From NCBI GenBank assembly GCA_964568355.1, contig CAZMRK010000445.1, positions 1 through 24,268 on the forward strand: DNA of 24,268 nucleotides. The letters run 5' to 3'. The notes beneath the pieces were generated by a model, which was not told the DNA's origin, made no database searches, and was given only the letters and a program-made list of their open reading frames with translations. Made by a program: the position numbers and the translations under genes. Positions 17,367 through 24,268 of this stretch are shown here, in pieces (within the stretch, counting starts at the first letter, position 1; each line of letters opens with the position of its first letter). Source of the DNA: JAJPJX01 sp964568355. Lineage in GTDB: Bacteria > Acidobacteriota > Terriglobia > Bryobacterales > Bryobacteraceae.

Positions 17367-20300
17367 TCAGCTCACCTCCATCCCGTTGACAACCTCTTCC
17401 AGCTTCTTGACCAGGGCTTTCAATTTGTCGAGATCCCTCTTCGCCGAATCCGGATCCTCGAGTTTGCCTACTTTGTTGCCCTTCCCCTGTTGCTCCGCTT
17501 TCTTGAAAAGCGCTCTGGCCCGCCGGACCAGTTGCGCGCTTTCTCGATCGAGCAGTGCGTCTTCCTCCTCCGATTCTTCGCTCTCCCCGTCGGCCTCCCC
17601 GTCGGAATCGTCGTTCTCGTCGTGATCCTCGTCTTCGGCGGCAAACTCATCCACTCGCAGAAAGTCCAGAACCCCGTTCCACCCGTAGTCCATCACCCCA
17701 ATGCCAAAGTCCTTCCTACCGCGATCCTCCTCGTGAGGGAAGAGCGCGGCTTCAAGTTTACGGATTTCGGCGGCCAGCTTGCTGTCTTCCTTGGGCGGTT
17801 CCTTATCCTCACCCTTCCGGCCCTTCTCCTCGCCCAGCAATTCGGCTAATGTCTGGAGATCCTCCCACTTCTTGCGCAGCCGCTCTTGCTCGGCCTGCTT
17901 CACCTTCTCAATTAGGCAAGGTGATTCATCCAACCGCACGATTCTCGCAAACAGGTGCGGCTCTTCCTCCTCTCCCGCTTCGGTTGAGAACATCCCTCCC
18001 ACCGGGAAATGATCCGAGAAGCAGGCCCAGAATCGCGAGACCGCCAGGCTGTCACTGTCGGCAAGCACGATTGTGCCGACATCCGGACAGAGCAGACCCA
18101 GGCACCACGCGCGCCAGTGTCCGTCGGTCCCCTTCTGGCCCTCGTCGTATGCCGTATGTACGATAAAATCAGCGACCTTCAGATGCGCCGCGTAGTACGC
18201 TTTCTTCTCCAGATACTCGTCGTACCTGGCATCGCTCGGATCCACTGGATTTTGGAGCGGAAGCTCGCGAAACAGGTGAGTGTTGGTGCCGGCCACCGCC
18301 TGCGTGATTTCGACCGGCGTCTCGTCGACAAAGTCCACGAAGCGCTGGCCGAGCACGGCTCGCGTCGGATCCGCCTGCACGGAAATTTTGATGTCCATGT
18401 CGGACTTGCCGCTCCTCTTTCGCTTGCCCTCTTCTTCCTTTGTCGCCCTGGAGGTCGAGGGGCGAAAGCGCAACACCGCCGCATTGTCTGCCAATAGTGC
18501 AGCCCATTTTCCCAGAAGCTTCTCGTTCGCCTTGGACCTGAGGTATTTCGCTCTTTTCGAATGGAACTGGCAGAACTCGCTAAGCTCGTTGTAAAGGGCA
18601 GCCCGGCTGGCGCAGCACGTGAGAAGTTTCTCCCGGTCCTTCGCCAGTTCCTCGTATTGTTTCTTGGAAAGCCACCAGGACTCGCGGTAAGCCCGCACCC
18701 TCGACCGCGTGAGTGCTGTGCCGTTAACGGCGCATTTGGCAAGCTCTCGCGAACCCTCCCGCAACTCGTCGATGAGATCCTGTTGGATCGCCCTGCGGCT
18801 GATCTTGCGCCATTTGAGGCACAGCTCCCGCCAATCGCCGCCGTTACGCCCATTGGCTTGGTACTCCGCGAGGCGATTCTGAAACTCTGTCTTGATGGCG
18901 CTATTGGCGCCCTTGGTAATGCGGGATTCCTTGAACAGATAGTAGTCGCCGGCGAGGAGCCACGGGCCGGCGAAGGCGGCGTCCTCCTTCTTGCCGCTGC
19001 AGGCTTTCGTGGACACACTATCTATCATCGATTCGATTTGATCGAATTCGTATTCTCGATCGAACTCGCCGCCGCCTCCTGGAGTCGTGTGTACAACTCC
19101 GACATGGAATTTGACTCTCGGCTGCTCCACCCATGCCAGGTCGTAATTGATCACGGGCCGGAAGGATGCCTTCCCTGCGTGCTTGTTCCAAACCAGGTCG
19201 GGATCGGGTGGGACCAAAACTTCGCGCTCGGCGGCCGCACTTCCCCTCCGCCGTTTACGCATTTTCCCGATCTCCCAGGTGGCCTCAGGGTGTTGATTCG
19301 CAACGACGCGCTTCTTGGGGAGTTCCTCTGTCTGCCCGTCCGATGTCAGCCACCAGATTCGGTCCACCGTCAGGTGCCGTTCCTTCTGGTGGTTCCTGCT
19401 GCAGGCATCCTTTCGCATGATGAGCGGATAATACTCCCGCTCTCCACGTTTCTTGGATCCGCTGCTTTTCATCAGCGGGCCGGCATAGACCGAAAGCTCG
19501 TCCTTGACCTGTTGAATCAGCAAATCAATTCCGCTGAACTTCACCTCCTGCACAACCAGAATGTCGAGCCACTTGTGTCTTCGAAAAAGTTCCAGGATCC
19601 CCAGGCAGGCCAGCTTGCGGGTCAGCAGTCGGGGCACCACTGCGTCCAGGTCGATGTCGTCAAGGGCACCCCTGATTTTCTTGACCAGCGCGTCCAATTC
19701 GCTTCTGTCGGTGGGGCTGTCCACTGCCTGCTTGAGCACCGGTCCGGCGAGCTGCTGATAGCAGAGCATCTGTTTGCGAACATAAGGCTGCGACCATGCG
19801 GCCAGCTTTTTTGTTAACTCCTCGGCCAGTTTCCCCGCGGTGTCGTTGCCATCTTCCTCCTCCGCGTTCTCGTCGTCGGGCACCGCCGCAATACCCTCAG
19901 CCAGGGCGGTACTCGCCTCCAGGAGCCAGAGAACCTTCCGGATCTCTTCGTCGGTGATCACGGCAAGCGGGCCGCCTTCATCGTCGTCCTCGTCCGTGCT
20001 CTCATCGCTTCGTTTGGAAAGGCCATGCGCGTTCCACGTAGCGATTCCCACGCGATAGCCGCTCCGTACTGCCACCGGAGAAACTCGCGGGAAGGGATAC
20101 CTGGCATTGGATTGCTTGCCGATACTCTCTCCCAGGTTTCCTTCATCGAGGCTGGGGAGCTGCGGCAGCCTGCTTCTCTCAGCCGTGGTGTTCGGATGAA
20201 CCACAGCTTTCTCCGGGCGCTTATCGGGCAATTGATGTACAACGCCGGCCCTGGTATTTTCGATCTTGCTTCCGATCTTGTTCAGATCATCGAGCGTATT

Positions 20301-21020
20301 CTGCGCCTTGTCCCGCTTTTCTTTCCAGTCTTCCTCCCCGGCCCCGTCGAGCGCCGCCAGTTCCTCGGACAATTGCTGAACCGTCTTGGTGCAGATCTCC
20401 AGAAACCGGGCGATACTCCCATTGCTCGTCGGCCCCTCGCCGCTGAGGTGGAACGCGGGCATACTGTCGGGAAGACCCTGTGCGAACGTGAGGGCGTAAC
20501 AGTGGAGGCCGATATAGACGCATTCCGGTAGCTGCTGGAGGTCCTCGGATTCCAGGCGCCGTACCTCCTTGATACCCATCTCGCACAATTCCACTGCGCC
20601 ATCCCACGCCCCCTTCTGGCCCAATCTGGGATCGCGCGCTCCATGCCCAATGACCACTACGAGTTGCCAGTTTCCTACGCCCTCTTTGAGCCAATCCACC
20701 ACCTCCCGAGCCGAATCATACGGCTTGACCTCGCACGACTGGGGCGCCCGGAACTTCTCCTCTTCACCAGGCGGCCGCTTGGAGGCGTCCTGGTTGTCAT
20801 ACGCAAAGACACGCTTCGGAACCCAGATGGCCCGCGGCTGCGTCAGTTTTCCTGCCAGTTCCACGGCCGAGTTCCAGAACTCCATGGCCTGAAGATTTTG
20901 ATCTTTGTTTCTTTTCGGCTCGACTTTATAGCTCACGCCCACAGCGACCATCTCTGCGGTTGGGCCGGCCGAAAGTTTCTCGTAGGGTTCACCGTCGGCG
21001 ACGATGATGATAATACGCAT
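17367..21020 (-). CDS. Putative caspase-like protease fused to an enlarged EEP-family nuclease/phosphatase
   Basis: A 1217-aa protein. The ATG at 21020 follows GGAAGAG (21031-21025) and a promoter. Residues 1-222 look caspase-like (clan CD): strand MRIIIIVADG, LVVVIGHG with H126, and CVYIGLHC with C174, a 48-residue spacing within the range for caspase folds. Residues about 320-1010 carry endonuclease/exonuclease/phosphatase (EEP) motifs in order: RVGIATWNAHG (N330), LDILVVQEV (E492), VGVVHT (H644), WLLAGDYY (D692) and SDHFPV (D1003, H1004). Motif spacing is greatly expanded by helical, charged insertions at about 340-480 and 695-940. The C-terminus has a helical segment, a highly acidic stretch (about 1129-1155) and a final helix. 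The canonical GDxN has Tyr in place of Asn. There is no signal peptide or membrane span. The DUF4123 gene upstream suggests injected cargo; an intracellular suicide enzyme is the alternative. The EEP call is firmer than the caspase call. The gene is visibly less GC-biased than the left half of the window. Confidence 0.7.
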   Translation of the reverse strand: MRIIIIVADGEPYEKLSAGPTAEMVAVGVSYKVEPKRNKDQNLQAMEFWNSAVELAGKLTQPRAIWVPKRVFAYDNQDASKRPPGEEEKFRAPQSCEVKPYDSAREVVDWLKEGVGNWQLVVVIGHGARDPRLGQKGAWDGAVELCEMGIKEVRRLESEDLQQLPECVYIGLHCYALTFAQGLPDSMPAFHLSGEGPTSNGSIARFLEICTKTVQQLSEELAALDGAGEEDWKEKRDKAQNTLDDLNKIGSKIENTRAGVVHQLPDKRPEKAVVHPNTTAERSRLPQLPSLDEGNLGESIGKQSNARYPFPRVSPVAVRSGYRVGIATWNAHGLSKRSDESTDEDDDEGGPLAVITDEEIRKVLWLLEASTALAEGIAAVPDDENAEEEDGNDTAGKLAEELTKKLAAWSQPYVRKQMLCYQQLAGPVLKQAVDSPTDRSELDALVKKIRGALDDIDLDAVVPRLLTRKLACLGILELFRRHKWLDILVVQEVKFSGIDLLIQQVKDELSVYAGPLMKSSGSKKRGEREYYPLIMRKDACSRNHQKERHLTVDRIWWLTSDGQTEELPKKRVVANQHPEATWEIGKMRKRRRGSAAAEREVLVPPDPDLVWNKHAGKASFRPVINYDLAWVEQPRVKFHVGVVHTTPGGGGEFDREYEFDQIESMIDSVSTKACSGKKEDAAFAGPWLLAGDYYLFKESRITKGANSAIKTEFQNRLAEYQANGRNGGDWRELCLKWRKISRRAIQQDLIDELREGSRELAKCAVNGTALTRSRVRAYRESWWLSKKQYEELAKDREKLLTCCASRAALYNELSEFCQFHSKRAKYLRSKANEKLLGKWAALLADNAAVLRFRPSTSRATKEEEGKRKRSGKSDMDIKISVQADPTRAVLGQRFVDFVDETPVEITQAVAGTNTHLFRELPLQNPVDPSDARYDEYLEKKAYYAAHLKVADFIVHTAYDEGQKGTDGHWRAWCLGLLCPDVGTIVLADSDSLAVSRFWACFSDHFPVGGMFSTEAGEEEEPHLFARIVRLDESPCLIEKVKQAEQERLRKKWEDLQTLAELLGEEKGRKGEDKEPPKEDSKLAAEIRKLEAALFPHEEDRGRKDFGIGVMDYGWNGVLDFLRVDEFAAEDEDHDENDDSDGEADGESEESEEEDALLDRESAQLVRRARALFKKAEQQGKGNKVGKLEDPDSAKRDLDKLKALVKKLEEVVNGMEVS

Positions 21021-21040
21021 GACACTCTTCCATCAGGCGT

Positions 21041-21052
21041 TTTTCGCGAAAA
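21041..21052. promoter_or_regulatory. Operator-like palindrome in the leader of the 1217-aa gene
   Basis: TTTTCGCGAAAA is a perfect 12-bp palindrome located between the predicted transcription start (near 21075) and the ribosome site (21031-21025) of the minus-strand gene. Its position fits a repressor binding site or a short RNA hairpin controlling expression of a potentially toxic product. No regulator gene is adjacent. Confidence 0.35.
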
Positions 21053-21081
21053 GCGGGGAAATCGAAACTACCGACCTGGGC

Positions 21082-21110
21082 ATTTTATCCTGATCCGATG
21101 GTTTTTCCAA
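21082..21110 (-). promoter_or_regulatory. Sigma70-like promoter of the 1217-aa gene
   Basis: On the minus strand, TTGGAA (21110-21105) and TAAAAT (21087-21082) are separated by 17 bases. This predicts a transcript starting near 21075 with a leader of about 55 bases. Together with the hairpin at 21176-21205 it implies that the protease-nuclease gene can be transcribed independently of the DUF4123 gene upstream. Confidence 0.5.
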
Positions 21111-21175
21111 GTAATTTACGGGGAAAACACTTTAGGATAGTGCGTCGCAAATATTGCCCTGAATGTGGCGCGGAC

Positions 21176-21205
21176 GGCAGTCTGCCGCGGGGCTTCAGCC
21201 CCGCG
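21176..21205. repeat. TTCA-loop hairpin downstream of the DUF4123 gene
   Basis: CGCGGGGC (21186-21193), loop TTCA, GCCCCGCG (21198-21205) is a perfect 8-bp stem. It is joined to a smaller GGCAG-T-CTGCC stem (21176-21186) that shares one base. It has the same TTCA loop and flanking GC pair as the hairpin at 7543-7558, although the stem sequences differ. It lies 3' of the DUF4123 gene and could end or attenuate that transcript before the promoter at 21082-21110. Confidence 0.55.
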
Positions 21206-21246
21206 ATTGGCCCGCGGATGATTCAATGTACTTCCAACTCAGGACT

Positions 21247-21807
21247 TTATCCGAACATCGAAAAACCAATGGAATGTTTCCTGCTCACCAGTTGTGCGCG
21301 GTCCAGGCGAAATTCCAGAAGCGCATCCGGAGTCTGGTGCTCCATCCAAAAGCACTCGATCGGTCCGAATACCGTCTGTAGTTCTTTTGAAGTACAGGTG
21401 GGCAGATAAACCCTCAACACTCGCGGATCGTAGTAACGAAACACCATGCGCCTGTTATTGGGATCGCTCACCACCAGGAATCGGCGAAGGTGCCGTCTCA
21501 GCGCGTCCATCCGCGTGCCGGAACGGAGAAAAATACCCCAACTGTTCCCCCAGGCATGACGAATGAATTGGTGCGTGTCCCGATAATCGTAATCGAGCTG
21601 CACCAGATAGGGCGCCACCATCTCCAGGGACGGATGCAGGGATCCGCTGTACAAGCAGGAGTGTTCCAGGTGGCACTCCAGCAGCATGGAGAAGATGCGG
21701 CGGTCTCGCGCCGCGTCCACAATCATCCACACATCGCGCTCAAGGCCTTCGGGCCAAAAATATCCCTCGATTTGACTGAGCCATGGAAGGCGTTCAGCCG
21801 GCCCCAT
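21247..21807 (-). CDS. DUF4123-type effector chaperone/adaptor
   Basis: A 186-aa protein with the order and spacing of DUF4123 domains: MIVDAARDRRIFSMLL (28-43), CLYSG (51-55), APYLVQLD (65-72), AWGNSWGIFLRSG (85-97), LRRHLRRFLVV (103-113), FRYYDPRVLRVYLP (123-136) and a final FGPIECFW (147-154). In type VI secretion, DUF4123 proteins (Tap/TEC type) bind a specific effector and help load it onto the VgrG/PAAR spike. No signal peptide or membrane segment is present. The start at 21807 lies six bases after the previous stop, with a GAGGGG ribosome-like sequence overlapping that stop. It is therefore expected to be co-transcribed with the 168-aa gene and to serve one of the neighbouring proteins, most plausibly the 1217-aa enzyme. 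Confidence 0.8.
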   Translation of the reverse strand: MGPAERLPWLSQIEGYFWPEGLERDVWMIVDAARDRRIFSMLLECHLEHSCLYSGSLHPSLEMVAPYLVQLDYDYRDTHQFIRHAWGNSWGIFLRSGTRMDALRRHLRRFLVVSDPNNRRMVFRYYDPRVLRVYLPTCTSKELQTVFGPIECFWMEHQTPDALLEFRLDRAQLVSRKHSIGFSMFG

Positions 21808-21813
21808 CGCCCC

Positions 21814-22320
21814 TCATGGTCCTTTCCTGTTCTGGAGGCACACCAGGCAAAACGGTGTTCCGCCGTCTGCCGCCGCGGCAAGCGTGGCCGCCTGCGCTGC
21901 GGCGTCGATATCGAAAGGAAAAACGGATTCATCCGTCTCCGCCGCTCTGGGCGGAGCGGAGGGCGTGCTCGGCCTGCTTGCCGGCAAAGGAAAAAGAGGT
22001 GAGGCGCTTGGAGCAGGCGCGGACGCCGCGGAGCGCACCGGTGGCCGGCTTTCCTGCGAAATCACAATCAAATGGTGGAAACGGAGCAATTGCGCCGCTT
22101 CTTCGAGTACATCGTGATCATTTAATCTCGCAGACGCGATTGACGGGTGCAGCGCCAGCAGGCTCCTGATCCTGAAAATGAAATCCGGATACTTCGAGTG
22201 CAGGCGGGCCAGCCAGAAAAGCGCCTCGTTCTTCGTGCGGAATTCGAGAACATGTCCGGCTCTCCGCCTGCTGGGCGCCCAGCAGAATTCGCACGTCCGA
22301 AAGCTGTCGTAGACAGTCAC
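21814..22320 (-). CDS. Small protein with paired Cys motifs and TPFC-x2-C tail
   Basis: A 168-aa protein starting at a GTG (22320) preceded seven bases upstream by GAGGG. The N-terminus has CEFC (C10, C13), then a helical region rich in Leu/His (ALFWLARLHSKYPDFIFRIR; LLRFHHLIVIS). Residues about 91-128 are a Pro/Ser/Ala-rich linker. The C-terminus, DIDAAAQAATLAAAADGG followed by TPFCLVC (C158, C161), matches a recurring short motif (AQAxxLxxAAxxGTPFCxxC) that I recall from type VI/eCIS effector-associated proteins. Two CxxC pairs at opposite ends could form one metal site. It is probably an accessory or linker protein for cargo and is first in the cluster. The function is not established. Confidence 0.65.
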   Translation of the reverse strand: MTVYDSFRTCEFCWAPSRRRAGHVLEFRTKNEALFWLARLHSKYPDFIFRIRSLLALHPSIASARLNDHDVLEEAAQLLRFHHLIVISQESRPPVRSAASAPAPSASPLFPLPASRPSTPSAPPRAAETDESVFPFDIDAAAQAATLAAAADGGTPFCLVCLQNRKGP

Positions 22321-22348
22321 CCCTGAGCCCTCAAAGAATCAAATGACG

Positions 22349-22395
22349 CAAGAACGGGCGGCGTATTTTTGTTCTTGGTTAGGAAAATACTAACC
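22349..22395. promoter_or_regulatory. Overlapping inverted repeats upstream of the effector-type cluster
   Basis: CAAGAAC (22349-22355) and GTTCTTG (22371-22377) form a perfect 7-bp inverted repeat with a 15-base spacer. Adjacent to it, sharing the G at 22377, GGTTAG (22377-22382) and CTAACC (22390-22395) form a 6-bp repeat with a 7-base loop. They lie 29-75 bases before the GTG start of the 168-aa gene in an A/T-rich 146-bp gap after the esterase gene. Operators or an attenuator are possible; a clear -35/-10 pair was not found. Confidence 0.4.
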
Positions 22396-22466
22396 GAAAT
22401 TTGAAAAAACCGCAATGCCGGTTGTGGGCCGCACGGTCGCCCGGTTTCAGCGTTCGCCGATCTGCT

Positions 22467-23969
22467 CTACGGTTTCGTGCAGACGAAATTCGCGGCGTCG
22501 TCGATGCTTCCGGTGCCCTTATATTGAGCCACCTGCGGATAGGGACACCAGGGACGGGTGCGGTCCACCTGATCGCCGGTCTTGTGCGAGGCAACGATCC
22601 GCTCCGGCGCCTTGCCTTGTTCCACCCACTGCTCCAGGGGAGTGACCATATCAAAGAGGTTGGGCCCGTCGCCCCCGCTGCAGTGGCCCATCCCCGGTGC
22701 CATGAAAAGCCGGATCGACGCCTCCGTTTTCTCCGCGCCGCCGAGCCTGGAAACGACGCTGTTGTAATAGTTGACGCTGTTCCGCGGAGCGATCAGGTTA
22801 TCGCTCCAGCCGTGATACAGAATCAGTTTGCCGCCCCGCGAGACAAACTTCTGGAGATTCGGATCCACCGCCTTAAGCACCGAATCGTGATCGAGTCTTT
22901 CGGCTAGGGCGACGTCCTTCTCAATATCGAAGCTGCGAAAATCCCACTCCGGATCCTTGTGTACCACGTAGCGAAAATAGTCGTTCGAGATGGGAAAGGG
23001 CGCGGGACCGGTGAAGGCCCCCCAACCTGGCTCGCTGCCGGGCTCCAGCCCCGGAAAGATCTCCCGGCGGGTCCGCGGGTTGGCAAACGGGCCATACACC
23101 GTTTTCGCCGCCGCCACCTGCGCGCTGGTGAGACAGCTTTCCTCCTCCGGTCCTTTGCATACGAGCACGGCCGGATCGAAATGGCACTTGGTGGGATCGT
23201 CGATCAGACTGTCCTTCACGCCGTCCACCGCGTCGCAGGCCTCCACTGCCGCCTTGTGGAGTCGGGCGAGCTTGGCGGACGGGATCCGGCTGGCGGGATC
23301 TTTGAGCATCGCCACGCTGCTCATCATGTCCGCGGAGAGCAGCGCCACCCAGTTGTTGGCGGGAGCGCCGGCGATGATGCCGTCATAGTCCTCCGGATAT
23401 TTCTGAGCTTCCTTCAGCCCCTGCTTGCCCCCGGAAGAACAGCCGTTCCAATACGAGAACCTGGGGCCGCTGCCGTAAAACGCGGTGAGGATCGTCTTGG
23501 CCTTGACGGTCATCTCGTGCTCGGACCGATACCCGAAATCGATCAGCTTTTCCGGATGGCCGAAAGCAAATTGCGCGCTGCCGCCGCTGTGGCCTGTGTC
23601 GGTGGAAGCGGATGCGTAGCCCCGTCTCAACGCGTTTGCCATGCCGCCGTAGTTGATGGCGCCGCTCCAGCCGCCGTTGCCTACCGCCTGAAACTTCCCG
23701 TTCCAGCCCGTTGCCGGCAGCCACACTTCGATCCGGATATCGGAATCCCGGCTCGGAGCAAGCGTTGCGGCAACGCGGCAGAATGCCGGCAGATCGCGGA
23801 TCGGCTGCGATCCCGTAGGAGGAGTGAAGCCGCCGGCCGCAACCGGTTGAGCGAACGTGACCTTACCTTGGGCCAGGGGCAGGGAACCGAGGCCCTCGCA
23901 GGAACGGTCCGCGCCGAAGCACGGAACAACGGCAACCACCGCGAGCAGAATCCTCAGACAGCGACGCAT
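22467..23969 (-). CDS. Secreted tannase/feruloyl-esterase-family enzyme
   Basis: A 500-aa alpha/beta-hydrolase of the tannase/feruloyl esterase family, at the usual family length. Residues 1-20 are a Sec signal peptide (RILLAVVAVVPCFGA). The family's CS-D-HC arrangement is intact: C177-S178 in GCSSGG (nucleophile elbow), D390 in HGWSDNLI and H429-C430 in GMGHCSGG, where the two Cys are expected to form a disulfide that brings Ser and His together. The lid region contains CDAVDGVKDSLIDDP (245-259), the Asp-rich loop that binds calcium in related enzymes. It hydrolyses ester bonds of gallate, ferulate or related phenolics outside the cytoplasm; the exact ester cannot be told from sequence. AAAGGA (23982-23977) precedes the ATG by seven bases. 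It follows a methyltransferase gene by 61 bases and may be co-transcribed with it. Confidence 0.9.
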   Translation of the reverse strand: MRRCLRILLAVVAVVPCFGADRSCEGLGSLPLAQGKVTFAQPVAAGGFTPPTGSQPIRDLPAFCRVAATLAPSRDSDIRIEVWLPATGWNGKFQAVGNGGWSGAINYGGMANALRRGYASASTDTGHSGGSAQFAFGHPEKLIDFGYRSEHEMTVKAKTILTAFYGSGPRFSYWNGCSSGGKQGLKEAQKYPEDYDGIIAGAPANNWVALLSADMMSSVAMLKDPASRIPSAKLARLHKAAVEACDAVDGVKDSLIDDPTKCHFDPAVLVCKGPEEESCLTSAQVAAAKTVYGPFANPRTRREIFPGLEPGSEPGWGAFTGPAPFPISNDYFRYVVHKDPEWDFRSFDIEKDVALAERLDHDSVLKAVDPNLQKFVSRGGKLILYHGWSDNLIAPRNSVNYYNSVVSRLGGAEKTEASIRLFMAPGMGHCSGGDGPNLFDMVTPLEQWVEQGKAPERIVASHKTGDQVDRTRPWCPYPQVAQYKGTGSIDDAANFVCTKP

Positions 23970-24030
23970 GTGCAGATCCTTTCTCGAAGCGGTAGCATAT
24001 CACGGCCGCTTCACGAGCTGCGCGCGTCCG

Positions 24031-24268
24031 CTAGGCTGTCGCAACCAGCAACTCCTCCGAGTTGTTGGGTGGACGGAGACCATCGGTCCTGCCGGAGAAA
24101 TAGCGCTGGGCAAGAGCTGCCGCGGAGACGTGCTGGACATCTCGAAAGCCCGCTTCACGGGCCAGCGCGAGTATCTCCGCCGGCGTGAAGAAGCTGAGGA
24201 AGGGCGTACCGCTTGCTCGCGCCCCCGCCGCCGCGCGCTCCATTCCGGGACGCACCTCGGGATCTGAC
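24031..24268 (-). CDS. SAM-dependent methyltransferase, C-terminal end only
   Basis: The frame is open from the window edge to the TAG-side stop at 24031-24033 and encodes the last 78 residues of a protein truncated by the boundary. SGTPFLSFFTPAEILALARE, AGFRDVQHV and the final ELLVATA strand match the C-terminus of the class I methyltransferase group related to TIGR00027/leucine carboxyl methyltransferases (Ppm1/Tcmp-like). The GTG at 24255 is unlikely to be the true start because in-frame codons continue upstream of it. The catalytic and SAM-binding part lies outside the window, so the substrate is unknown. Confidence 0.7.
   Translation of the reverse strand, partial: SDPEVRPGMERAAAGARASGTPFLSFFTPAEILALAREAGFRDVQHVSAAALAQRYFSGRTDGLRPPNNSEELLVATA

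Noticed and set aside
18561..19817. A 418-aa plus-strand frame opposite the 1217-aa gene
   Set aside because: It lies entirely opposite an ordered series of EEP motifs and shows no domain or ribosome site.
22959..24188. A 409-aa plus-strand frame opposite the esterase gene
   Set aside because: The minus strand carries the complete tannase catalytic set and a signal peptide; the plus frame also crosses into the methyltransferase gene.

Overview
The window is high-GC bacterial DNA. It most likely comes from an Acidobacteriota genome of the Solibacter/Bryobacter type. That placement is an inference from three things: a 1148-aa Oar-like TonB-dependent receptor with an N-terminal carboxypeptidase-regulatory domain, a secreted tannase/feruloyl-esterase-family enzyme, and short GC-rich hairpins with a TTCA loop. 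No marker gene fixes the taxonomy, and no tRNA, rRNA, IS element or CRISPR array is visible.

Left region (1-7541, + strand): the distal part of a phage-tail-like or extracellular contractile injection system (eCIS) locus. It has a 5'-truncated baseplate/fibre-like protein with a duplicated domain and a beta-helix-like region, then a DUF6519-type protein, then a protein with an eCIS-like GHDF motif at its N-terminus and a GH19/lysozyme-like domain at its C-terminus. The genes are tightly packed (16-nt gap, then a 1-nt stop/start overlap).

Middle region (7543-15858): two tandem hairpins and a sigma70-like promoter precede a compact three-gene operon of unrecognised function (325, 409 and 764 aa; overlaps of 8 and 4 nt). 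The third product looks like a PIN-like domain followed by a Cys/His cluster and TPR-like helices. A separate promoter region then drives the TonB-dependent receptor, which ends at a hairpin shared with the convergent right-hand cluster.

Right region (15877-22320, - strand): a cluster that resembles effector cargo. In transcription order it has a 168-aa protein ending in a TPFC-x2-C motif, a DUF4123-type effector chaperone/adaptor, a 1217-aa protein, a 143-aa helical protein and a 351-aa LysM/peptidoglycan-binding protein. The 1217-aa protein joins an apparent caspase-like (clan CD, His/Cys dyad) domain to an enlarged endonuclease/exonuclease/phosphatase (EEP) domain. It has its own promoter and a palindrome just upstream of its ribosome site. 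This is the most novel part of the window: a putative dual protease-nuclease linked to a DUF4123 adaptor, with no VgrG or PAAR gene visible.

Right edge (22467-24268, - strand): a secreted tannase-family esterase and the C-terminal end of a SAM-dependent methyltransferase cut by the window boundary.
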